A DNA stretch of 6,049 nt from an uncultured Deferribacteraceae bacterium (GCA_947313855.1 CAMZNS010000005.1:1-6049), one strand, 5' to 3'. Shown: positions 1 through 6,028, numbered from the stretch's first letter. A program made the numbers and translations. The notes: a model not told the origin generated them from the sequence alone.

Positions 1-164
1 CACGACCACACGACCACACGACCACGCTAACACACGGCTAGCACACGACCACACGACCACACGACCACGCTAACACACGGCTAGCACACAGCCACGGCTA
101 CGCCACACAGCCACGGCTACGCCACGCGACTACGCTAGCACAGCCACACGACCACGCGACTACG
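1..164. repeat. CA-rich tandem array, 43-bp and 19-bp higher-order periods
   Basis: The stretch is built from short related words: CACACGAC, CACACGGC, CACACAGC, CACGGCTA and CACGCGACTACG. A 43-bp period is exact over 1-89 (1-46 is identical to 44-89). A second period of 19 bp is exact over 86-125 (86-106 equals 105-125). CCACGCGACTACG occurs at 122-134 and again at 152-164. The last copy contains the stop codon of the neighbouring HD-GYP gene (minus-strand TAG at 160-162). Read in that gene's direction the array is G/T-rich (GTGTGGTC words) and forms its 3' trailer. The left end lies outside the window. No convincing gene is seen in it. Exact internal duplications suggest recent expansion by slippage or unequal recombination; that is inference. 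Confidence 0.9.
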
Positions 165-1356
165 AGGGGTAGCGGTGTCTGATTAGCTGAAGGATTGGCA
201 GTACTGCGTTAAACGACGCTACAACATCGGGGTCGAAGTGTGTTCCTGAGGAGTCGTTGATTATTTTCACTGATTCCTCCATGGGTATGACCTCTTTGTA
301 GGAGCGTTTTGTTATGAGTGCGTCAAATACATCGGCAATGGCGACAATTCGTGCTGATATGGGTATCTCTTCACCTTTCAGGGGTCTATTTTCTCCTGAG
401 GGGAGTTGCACTACGGGGTATCCGCTTCCGTCCCACTGTTGGTGGTGGTGTAGGGCTATCTCTTTGGCAATGCTTTCCAGGGAGTTACGCGGTTTGTCGA
501 ATATTTTCGCACCTTTGACCGCGTGTTTTCTCATTGCGGTTCTTTCGCTATCGGTGAGTGGTCCTTTTTTCTTTAGGATAGCGTCTGCGACCCCTACTTT
601 GCCTATGTCGTGGAGCATTGCTGAGACGCGAATTTTGTCTTTGATGAAGTTTATTTTGTTGTGAGCAACGCCGTTGACCCTAGCGTAGTGTTCGAATATT
701 TCGGAGGAGTATGCTCCAACGCGTTGTGCGTGTGCTGCTGTTTCGGAGGGGTCACGTAGTGCCGAGAGCTCGACCATGCGTAAGATGGAGTCCATTTGGT
801 CGAGGCTAGTTTGCAGTGGTCCTGCCAGTCCTGAGGCTATTATTTGTAGGACGTAGGAGATATCGCGGCTAAAGGGGATTATTGTTCCGCGAATGCTTTT
901 GATATTGATGAGTTGCAAGACGCTGATGACTTCGTTTTCGTAGTTGATAATTGGGACAACGATAACAGATTTGGTACGGTATCCGGTTTCGATATCGAAT
1001 GAGCGATTGAAGGTGTAGTCCACGCCAGAGGGGAGGCTGTAGACATCTTTGATATTGACAATCTGTTTTTTGTAGGCGGCATACCCGGCAATAGAAGCAC
1101 CGTCGATGGGTAGTTCGGAGCCTATGTATGCTTTCTTTTCACCAAGGTCGTGAAACTTATCGTTTTGGACATTAACAAATCGAAGGTTGCCGTCTTCTAC
1201 AAGATAGACAGTGCCTGCTTCGATGTTAAAGCGTTTGCGTATATCCTGCAGAATAATTTCTAGCGAGGTGTTAATATCTCTGTAGTTGTACAGAATACTG
1301 ACCACTTCGCTAAGTTCGTTAACAGAATATTCCAATAATTCCCTATCACTAGACAT
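160..1356 (-). CDS. GAF domain / HD-GYP domain protein, probable cyclic-di-GMP phosphodiesterase
   Basis: The 398-residue protein has an N-terminal GAF-type sensory domain (about residues 22-175) and a C-terminal HD-GYP domain (about 195-390). HD-GYP proteins hydrolyse the second messenger cyclic di-GMP to pGpG or GMP with a two- or three-metal centre. Visible motifs are H209 in TAAHAQRV, the HD pair H249-D250 with K253 (HDIGK), H278 in the RKHAVKG motif, H303-H305 followed by WDGSGYP (308-314), D342 in ADVFDAL, KRSYK (350-354) and GTHFDP (371-376). The usual HHE before the GYP motif reads HHQ here, a change I believe occurs in other family members. There is no receiver domain, signal peptide or membrane helix, so it is probably cytoplasmic and controlled by a ligand bound to the GAF domain. 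The start has no clear Shine-Dalgarno site, but a strong promoter lies about 40 bases upstream. The TAG stop falls inside the repeat array. Catalytic activity is inferred from retained residues. Confidence 0.93.
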   Translation of the reverse strand: MSSDRELLEYSVNELSEVVSILYNYRDINTSLEIILQDIRKRFNIEAGTVYLVEDGNLRFVNVQNDKFHDLGEKKAYIGSELPIDGASIAGYAAYKKQIVNIKDVYSLPSGVDYTFNRSFDIETGYRTKSVIVVPIINYENEVISVLQLINIKSIRGTIIPFSRDISYVLQIIASGLAGPLQTSLDQMDSILRMVELSALRDPSETAAHAQRVGAYSSEIFEHYARVNGVAHNKINFIKDKIRVSAMLHDIGKVGVADAILKKKGPLTDSERTAMRKHAVKGAKIFDKPRNSLESIAKEIALHHHQQWDGSGYPVVQLPSGENRPLKGEEIPISARIVAIADVFDALITKRSYKEVIPMEESVKIINDSSGTHFDPDVVASFNAVLPILQLIRHRYPS

Positions 1357-1395
1357 ACCATTTTACCAATCTTAAACCTAAAATACTACGCTCTC

Positions 1396-1424
1396 ATTCT
1401 ATTACGTATCCTAAAAATTGTCAA
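1396..1424 (-). promoter_or_regulatory. sigma70-type promoter of the GAF/HD-GYP gene
   Basis: On the minus strand a perfect -35 box TTGACA (1424-1419) is separated by exactly 17 bases from the -10 box TAGAAT (1401-1396), which matches the consensus at five of six positions. Sequence upstream of the -35 is A/T-rich, as in an UP element. Transcription would start near 1389, giving a 5' leader of about 33 bases without an obvious Shine-Dalgarno site. This suggests the HD-GYP gene can be transcribed independently of the membrane-protein gene that precedes it on the same strand. Confidence 0.75.
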
Positions 1425-1458
1425 ATTAAATGTAATCCATCTAAAAATATATCATGAA

Positions 1459-2175
1459 TCACCCACTTGAGTATGACTTTTTATGGCGATTAAGCATAAA
1501 CGCAAATCCAGACGACATGGCAACAAAAGGGAGGAATAGCAGGTTGTAAGCCAATGCTTCCCGAAGATCAACCGTCACCATTAGCAATACGTACCCCATG
1601 GTGAATGTGCTTAGCGACACGGTAATGAATAGCATATTGAGTGCCATGGGGAGGAAGAAGAATACTGCAGGAAGGAACGTTAGCAGTAGTGCAAAGGGTG
1701 CCACTTGCCGAAACATCCCCAACACAGGCAGGGTTAGCGACTGCAACGCGAGCAGTACTGATGCCAAGCCGGCGGAGTTCCCCCCATGAATAAGCCCCAT
1801 GTCTATCCCCCAAGGGGGTGCGTTGGCGGATAGCAGGTAGGTAGCGTACGCCATTAGTTGTGGTGATAGGTATATGGCGATGCCCACTGTTGCTTGCAGT
1901 CGTGTCGACCTCGACAGCAGGGATGTGGCGGGGAATCTGCCCCCTCCCATGGTTTTTTCCATATGGTGGCCAGCATCGTATACGAGGGATACGAATGCCA
2001 TAAACAGCATTAGGGCACCCCCCCAAAATAGTACTTGCACAGCTATACCCAGCTGCATAAAGTAGGCGAGCCCCGCCATTAGTGGTATTAGCACGGCAAC
2101 GGCTCTCGTATTCCACATGACCCTTTCAGCAGTGGTCATGGCTGCCGATGCCTCATTCCTACTTTGTCCTATCAT
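1459..2175 (-). CDS. Polytopic inner-membrane protein of unknown function, 238 aa
   Basis: I do not recognise a family. The protein is very hydrophobic, with about seven likely membrane segments near residues 24-42, 46-66, 95-115, 134-153, 158-177, 180-201 and 208-226. The N-terminus is short and polar. A basic or polar loop (about 68-94, containing HHMEKTMGGGR) separates the second and third helices, and the C-terminus (NRHKKSYSSG) is positively charged and therefore probably cytoplasmic. No catalytic motif stands out. The start is supported by AAGGAG at 2181-2186, five bases before the ATG. The gene stands 102 bases before the HD-GYP gene on the same strand; that gap contains a separate promoter, so shared transcription is possible but not required. 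Base composition of its coding strand is more balanced than in the A/C-rich HD-GYP and peptidase genes. A link to cyclic-di-GMP signalling would rest on adjacency only. Confidence 0.8.
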   Translation of the reverse strand: MIGQSRNEASAAMTTAERVMWNTRAVAVLIPLMAGLAYFMQLGIAVQVLFWGGALMLFMAFVSLVYDAGHHMEKTMGGGRFPATSLLSRSTRLQATVGIAIYLSPQLMAYATYLLSANAPPWGIDMGLIHGGNSAGLASVLLALQSLTLPVLGMFRQVAPFALLLTFLPAVFFFLPMALNMLFITVSLSTFTMGYVLLMVTVDLREALAYNLLFLPFVAMSSGFAFMLNRHKKSYSSG

Positions 2176-2381
2176 AGTTGCTCCTTAGCTGTTTTTATTT
2201 CTAACCAACATATCTTATCATAATCAAAAAAATAGCTGAACCATTACAGCATGCCTGCTTCTAAGTGTTATACGAAGCTTAACCGAAATACGTGCAAGTG
2301 TCATGTGGCTAAATTTCAATTGCGAATTATTTTAGATAATGATAGTATAAGTTTACCGTATTTTTGTTAAGTCACACCTAT

Positions 2382-2474
2382 AGTTAATAATTAATCGGCA
2401 ATTAATCGGCTGTGCCAGTACCAAGAGTTAATAATTAATCGGCTGTGCCAGTACCAAGCCATCAGAGCCATCAG
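2382..2474. repeat. Nested direct repeats upstream of the secreted-protein gene
   Basis: A 26-base sequence (2400-2425, AATTAATCGG followed by CTGTGCCAGTACCAAG) is repeated exactly at 2433-2458, 33 bases on. An 18-base sequence, AGTTAATAATTAATCGGC, occurs at 2382-2399 and 2426-2443. The ATTAATCGGC core therefore appears three times. A separate 9-base tandem duplication, AGCCATCAG, follows at 2457-2465 and 2466-2474. The cluster ends about 40 bases before the start codon at 2514. It could be a multi-site operator or the trace of local tandem duplication; the sequence does not decide between them. Confidence 0.85.
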
Positions 2475-2502
2475 CCTAACACAGCGAAGCTTTATGCTTA
2501 AC

Positions 2503-2508
2503 GGAGGT
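2503..2508 (+). promoter_or_regulatory. Shine-Dalgarno site that sets the upstream start of the secreted protein
   Basis: GGAGGT lies five bases before the ATG at 2514, an excellent match to the anti-Shine-Dalgarno sequence. It favours the long form of the protein. A weaker AGGA (2576-2579), nine bases before the in-frame ATG at 2589, could serve a shorter form with a conventional signal-peptide length. Confidence 0.75.
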
Positions 2509-2513
2509 GCTCC

Positions 2514-2963
2514 ATGTTACGAAAATCTCGCAAATATTTAAGATTCATAAATATACAAGCATTAGAACACTCAACAGGATCTTCACGAATGTCAAAAGTA
2601 TACAAATCTATCATCATAATCTTAGCACTAGTCACCATCATCAGCTACGCTTTAGGCGTTTTTGCCCAAAGTGCGAACGCCGAAGAACCAACCAACGTTA
2701 TTGCCGGATCGGATTTCGTCCAACAAATATACATCTCGGGTACCTACACTAATGTTACATACTATTCCGTGGTAGTCAAGCAACCCAAAGCCCTAGAGCC
2801 ATGCAACATCGTTCCCATTAGTGGCAATCCGGTCATCAAACAGAAACGCAATAACCGATGCAACGGTGTAGTTTTCGGTGCAAAAGGCGACACCATCGGG
2901 TTTTGGTACAGCAACCTCCTAAACGGAAACCTTGCCCTCGCAACATACATACTCACAGACTAA
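2514..2963 (+). CDS. Small secreted protein of unknown function, 149 aa
   Basis: I do not recognise a family. Residues 1-31 are basic and polar, 32-51 form one hydrophobic segment (IIIILALVTIIS core), and AQSANA (51-56) followed by EE is a typical signal-peptidase I site, so the product is probably exported with cleavage after A56. There is no lipobox cysteine. The mature part, about 93 residues, is rich in Ile, Val, Asn, Thr and Tyr, suggests beta structure, and has two cysteines (C97 and C116) that could form a disulfide. The strong GGAGGT supports Met1. Starting at Met26 (2589) would give a textbook 31-residue signal peptide, so the long N-terminal region is unusual. The peptidase gene begins 57 bases after the stop on the same strand with no terminator seen between, so co-transcription is likely. 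A role as periplasmic or surface protein is inference. Confidence 0.75.
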   Translation: MLRKSRKYLRFINIQALEHSTGSSRMSKVYKSIIIILALVTIISYALGVFAQSANAEEPTNVIAGSDFVQQIYISGTYTNVTYYSVVVKQPKALEPCNIVPISGNPVIKQKRNNRCNGVVFGAKGDTIGFWYSNLLNGNLALATYILTD

Positions 2964-3020
2964 AATACCGGAACAACCAAACACACACTCCCAATAACAT
3001 TCTACAACCGAGGTTAACCT

Positions 3021-5066
3021 ATGTCAACACACCGCAACAACCAAAATCTAGTGGACGACTCGCCACACAACTACCTAAACGGGAACCTAGGGGATAGTTA
3101 CCTCGAAATCATCAAAACAATCACCAACAACGCAAACAAACGAATACAACAACTCCTTACCGAACTGTCAAACCAAGGCAACCTCTCATTCGAATCGTTT
3201 GTCGTACCCATCATGGACATGGAGGACGAAGAACACCATTACGCCTCCCTAATATTCCTCCTTAACGCCGTAAACAACACTGAACAAACTGTCAAACTCG
3301 AAGACGATGCCCGTGCAATCATGATCGAAAGCTCCAAGCAGTTTTACCAAAACGAAAACTACCTCAAAGCCTTCACACAAATCAGCCAAAACAAAAACCT
3401 AACACCAGCACAAACACAAATTATCTCAGACTACCTCGACGGATTCAGACTAAACGGCATGACCGCATCCATGCAGGTTCGAAAACGTATCAAAACCATC
3501 GACTTGCAAACAGCACAACTCGAATCCCAATTCAACCAGAACGTACTCAAATCGGTGGGCGAATACAGCCTCACCATATCCGACAAAATGAACCGCGAAG
3601 GCGTTTTAGGCGTTATGCCCGAATCTGAAAAAAATATCGCCAAATCCACCAACGAAAATGGCGAAACCAACTACGTCTTCACACTGCAAGCACCATCATA
3701 CATCGCTTTCATGAACTACTGCACCCGCCGCGACCTAAGGGAACAGATCTACAAAGCTTTCACAAACATGGGCGACGGAAACGAAACAATCATCGAACAA
3801 CTACTCAACCTACGACACGAAAACGCACAACTACTCGGACACAAAACATACAGCGAACTGTCACTCTCCATGAAGTCCGCAAAGGGCACAAGCACCGTCT
3901 TCAACTACCTCTATCAGCTGGCAGGGCTAGCAATGGAACCCGCACAAAAAGAGCTCGCTGTCTTACAAGAATACGGTGCTACCGTGGGCATACCCAAACT
4001 CGAACCGTGGGACATCCCCTTCATCTCCAAAAAAATACAGCGGGAAACACTAGACTTCGACGAAACAAAAATCCGACCATTCCTAGAAAAAACTAGGATT
4101 CTGCAAGGGGTCTTCACCCTTGTGCAGGAGATGTTCGGACTACGGTTTGAACATGTGGCAGACGCAAAACTATGGCACGACAAAGCCGAAAAATACAACA
4201 TCTACCGCGACAACCACCTCGTCGGCAGCATCTTCCTCGACCTAGAAAGCCGGAAAGGGAAACGTAACGGTGCGTGGGTGCAACACTGGGGGAGCCACTT
4301 TGTGGACTCAAACGGACACAAACACCTGCCCAGCGTATTCCTCGTATGCAACTTCCCCCCATCAACCGAAGGTATGGCGTCACTGCTCACACACAACGAC
4401 GTAACAACACTATTCCACGAAATGGGACATGCCGTACACCACCTACTGTCGTCCGAACCGCTCAGGGGTGTTTCAGGATTTAACGGCGTAAAGTGGGATC
4501 TTGTGGAGTACCCGTCGCAATGGCTGGAAAACTTCGCCTACAACCCCGACACTCTGCAAAAAATCGCCCAACACCACGAAACAGACGAAAACATCAGCCA
4601 AGATCACATCAACAAACTTAACGCACTCAAAAACTACAACAGTGCACTAGGCATGTTGCGTCAACTAGAATTCTCCATATTTGACATGGAGATACACAAC
4701 ACCAAACCCCTATCCATCAACGAAGTTAAAGGGGTGCTGGCTAGTGTTCGCGAAAAAACCGCCGTTATCGAATACCCAAAATTCAACAACTTCCAAAACA
4801 GCTTCCTACACATCTTTGCAGGGGGCTACTCCGCGGGATACTACTCCTACAAATGGGCGGAAACATACGCCGCCGAAACATACCTCGATACCGTTGACAA
4901 CGCCGAAACACTCACAGGGATAAACCCCAAGCGGATAAAGGCGTTCGAACAGATTGTGCTCGCACAACTCTCCGGTACAGACATAAGCGAAACGTACACC
5001 AAGTTCATAGGACACCCAGCACCAGACACAACCTGCATGCTACAGTTGCTCGGCATACAGAAGTAG
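3021..5066 (+). CDS. prlC: M3A-family zinc metallopeptidase, oligopeptidase A-like
   Basis: The 681-residue product is the size of E. coli oligopeptidase A (680) and resembles it over the C-terminal half. This enzyme is a cytoplasmic zinc endopeptidase that degrades short peptides, including cleaved signal peptides. The zinc site is H466-E467-M-G-H470 (TLFHEMGHAVHH) with the third ligand E496 in LVEYPSQ, 30 residues after H466; in thimet oligopeptidase the spacing is 29. The substrate-binding tyrosine motif GYSAGYYSY (602-610) supplies Y603, Y607 and Y610, matching thimet Y605, Y609 and Y612. LRQLEFSIFD (about 546-555) and the IFAGGY motif are also typical. No signal peptide is seen. GAGGT at 3010-3014, six bases before the ATG, supports this start. 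The gene is intact, probably co-transcribed with the secreted-protein gene, and its coding strand is strikingly A/C-rich. The TAG stop is followed at once by the G/T-rich array. Dcp is the main alternative; the ENF after PSQ and the AGGYSAGYYSY motif favour oligopeptidase A. Confidence 0.93.
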   Translation: MSTHRNNQNLVDDSPHNYLNGNLGDSYLEIIKTITNNANKRIQQLLTELSNQGNLSFESFVVPIMDMEDEEHHYASLIFLLNAVNNTEQTVKLEDDARAIMIESSKQFYQNENYLKAFTQISQNKNLTPAQTQIISDYLDGFRLNGMTASMQVRKRIKTIDLQTAQLESQFNQNVLKSVGEYSLTISDKMNREGVLGVMPESEKNIAKSTNENGETNYVFTLQAPSYIAFMNYCTRRDLREQIYKAFTNMGDGNETIIEQLLNLRHENAQLLGHKTYSELSLSMKSAKGTSTVFNYLYQLAGLAMEPAQKELAVLQEYGATVGIPKLEPWDIPFISKKIQRETLDFDETKIRPFLEKTRILQGVFTLVQEMFGLRFEHVADAKLWHDKAEKYNIYRDNHLVGSIFLDLESRKGKRNGAWVQHWGSHFVDSNGHKHLPSVFLVCNFPPSTEGMASLLTHNDVTTLFHEMGHAVHHLLSSEPLRGVSGFNGVKWDLVEYPSQWLENFAYNPDTLQKIAQHHETDENISQDHINKLNALKNYNSALGMLRQLEFSIFDMEIHNTKPLSINEVKGVLASVREKTAVIEYPKFNNFQNSFLHIFAGGYSAGYYSYKWAETYAAETYLDTVDNAETLTGINPKRIKAFEQIVLAQLSGTDISETYTKFIGHPAPDTTCMLQLLGIQK

Positions 5067-5439
5067 CGTGGCGTGCGGGCGTGTGGACGTGTTCGGGCGT
5101 GTGGACGTGTGGGCGCGTGGACGCGTGGGCGAGGGGGCGCGCGTGGGCGCGCGTGCGCGTGGGGGCGGGGGGGGGCGTGGGCGCGTGGGGGGGTGGGGGC
5201 GGGTGGGCGGGTGGGCGTGCTCGGGCGTGTGGGCGTGTGGGGATGTGTGGACGTGTGGGCATGTGGGCATGTGTGGACGTGTTCGGGCGTGTGGACGTGT
5301 GGACGTCGTGTGGACGTGTGGACGTGTGTGGACGTGTGGGCATGTGGGCATGTTCGGGCGTGTGGACGTGTGGACGTGTGGACGTCGTGTGGACGTGTGG
5401 ACGTCGTGTGGACGTGTGGACGTGTGTGGACGTGTGGGC
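5067..5439. repeat. GTGTGGAC-type G/T-rich tandem array in a convergent intergenic region
   Basis: Nearly the whole stretch is built from GTGTGGAC, GTGTGGGC, GTGGGCAT, GTGTTCGGGC and GTCGTGTGGAC words. Large exact duplications include 54 bases (5288-5341 equals 5386-5439), 29 bases (5244-5272 equals 5325-5353) and 27 bases (5280-5306 equals 5351-5377). The middle, about 5125-5220, has drifted into G runs and CG/TG alternation. The array starts at the first base after the peptidase stop and ends 15 bases before the rnpB 3' end. It has no stop codons in several frames on both strands, which produces long Thr/His/Arg/Pro or Gly/Arg/Val/Trp frames; these have no start signals or domains and I do not regard them as genes. 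Its words resemble the complement of those at 1-164. Confidence 0.93.
5187..5215 (+). other. Predicted G-quadruplex-forming sequence
   Basis: Six G-tracts (7, 5, 3, 3, 3 and 3 guanines, at 5187-5193, 5195-5199, 5201-5203, 5205-5207, 5209-5211 and 5213-5215) are separated by single T or C bases. Four G-tracts with one-base loops are the most stable class of parallel quadruplex in DNA and RNA. A further nine-guanine run is at 5167-5175. The G-rich strand is the non-template strand of the peptidase gene, so read-through mRNA would carry the motif. Folding in the cell is inference. Confidence 0.7.
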
Positions 5440-5448
5440 TGAAAATTG

Positions 5449-5457
5449 AAAAAAGGC
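5449..5457 (-). terminator. Possible rnpB terminator U-tract
   Basis: On the minus strand six T residues (5454-5449) directly follow GCC at the 3' end of the RNase P RNA. A short AGGC/GCCT stem with a TCCCC loop (5466-5454) could precede the U-tract, but it has only four pairs and competes with helix P1. It may be a weak terminator or a processing site. If it leaks, transcription enters the C-rich, G-poor strand of the array. Confidence 0.4.
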
Positions 5458-5877
5458 GGGGAGCCTATAAGCCGGATCCTGTGATCCCTGCATACCCTCG
5501 AAAACGAGAACCATACAGGCAAGTGACAGTTATTTATCTTGATGACTAGTTGCCTAGCCACTCTAGCCGCCTACCCACAAGCATTTCAGGCGGATAACCT
5601 GTTATTCGCTTGCTTATTTGGCGTTGCATCGGTTGGGGTTTACCCTGCCATAGCTGTCGCCAACTACGCGGTGGGCTCTTACCCCACCATTTCACCCTTA
5701 CCTTATGCAATCGGCATAACCGTTTGTATAAGGCGGTATATTTTCTGTGGCACTTTCCCTACATTCGCGGTCAACATTACTGTTTGCCGTTTCTGCGGGT
5801 CGACGTTATCGACCAACCTACCCTGCGATGTCCGGACTTTCCTCGGCATAAATACCGCAACTGTCCAGCTCCCCAGC
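5455..5877 (-). ncRNA. rnpB: RNase P RNA (catalytic subunit)
   Basis: The minus strand carries the universal landmarks of bacterial RNase P RNA, the ribozyme that removes 5' leaders from pre-tRNAs. GAGGAAAGTCCGGAC is at 5844-5830, followed by GGTAAGGGTGAAA, a TAAGAGCCCACCGCG segment, a GCCAAATAAG segment, TGGGTAGGC, and finally ATCCGGCTTATA near the 3' end. Helix P1 forms from 5874-5868 (GGGGAGC) and 5464-5458 (GCTCCCC). P2 forms from GACAGTT (5865-5859) and AACTGTC (5531-5525). P12 is at 5701-5733. A GGT suited to binding the tRNA CCA end is at 5599-5597 in the P15 loop. An extra long hairpin at 5487-5519 sits between the P2 3' strand and the ATCCGGC segment, where helix P19 occurs. The layout is type A-like with a short P3. 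The gene looks complete at about 423 bases; ends are estimated from P1 and the promoter. Long open frames crossing it are not genes. Confidence 0.96.
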
Positions 5878-5882
5878 TTGCG

Positions 5883-5911
5883 AGTATAACCTATGTGCCT
5901 GAAATATTCAA
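5883..5911 (-). promoter_or_regulatory. sigma70-type promoter of rnpB
   Basis: On the minus strand TTGAAT (5911-5906) and TATACT (5888-5883) are exactly 17 bases apart. The -10 box matches the consensus at five of six positions and the -35 box begins TTGA. A start near 5877 would coincide with the expected 5' end of the RNase P RNA, leaving little or no leader to remove. Confidence 0.75.
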
Positions 5912-6028
5912 CCCATATTCTTGATGTAGCAATCGTGTACTCTTTAGTGGTTATTTCTGAAAAGTATAAAGTGTTCGTGTTATTATTCTGAATATGTGTT
6001 AGTATCTGTTGTGCAATGTGTTCAGCGT
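5912..6028. other. A/T-rich intergenic stretch upstream of rnpB, no gene seen
   Basis: Beyond the rnpB promoter the sequence is A/T-rich with no credible open frame, RNA fold or repeat. It ends where the CA-rich array begins. It may contribute upstream promoter contacts for rnpB. Confidence 0.5.

Larger units (their letters stand above)
2176..2513. other. Divergent intergenic region, 338 bases, no gene seen
   Basis: This A/T-rich region separates the minus-strand membrane-protein gene from the plus-strand secreted-protein gene and must hold promoters for both. It contains the membrane gene's Shine-Dalgarno site (2181-2186), a GATAATGATA stretch (2335-2344) that matches half of a Fur-box consensus, and a cluster of direct repeats (2382-2474). 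Minus-strand TATGAT-like and plus-strand TAATAA-like -10 sequences are present but have no well-spaced -35 partners, so I name no promoter. I found no open frame with a credible start and no tRNA-like fold here. Confidence 0.6.

Noticed and set aside
314-664. Plus-strand open frames within the HD-GYP gene
   Set aside because: The minus strand carries the complete HD-GYP motifs here; the plus-strand frames have no recognisable domain.
1568-2116. Second minus-strand frame of 182 codons inside the membrane-protein gene
   Set aside because: It has no ribosome-binding site or coherent domain, while the other frame gives regular membrane helices and starts after AAGGAG.
2257-2278. Inverted repeat GCTTC/GAAGC as a terminator or operator
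   Set aside because: Only five pairs with a 12-base loop and no T-tract; expected by chance in a region of this size.
5067-5439. CRISPR array
   Set aside because: The words are 8-11 bases, contiguous and without unique spacers, and no cas gene is nearby.
5005-5561. Long minus-strand open frames encoding Thr/Arg/Pro/His/Val repeats, and plus-strand Gly/Arg/Val/Trp frames at 5068-5549
   Set aside because: They arise because the GTGTGGAC words contain no stop codon in several frames on both strands. They overlap the peptidase end and rnpB, have no Shine-Dalgarno site or domain, and all frames are equally open.
5539-5924. Plus-strand open frames of 116 and 104 codons
   Set aside because: They lie antisense to rnpB, whose conserved segments and helices explain the sequence.
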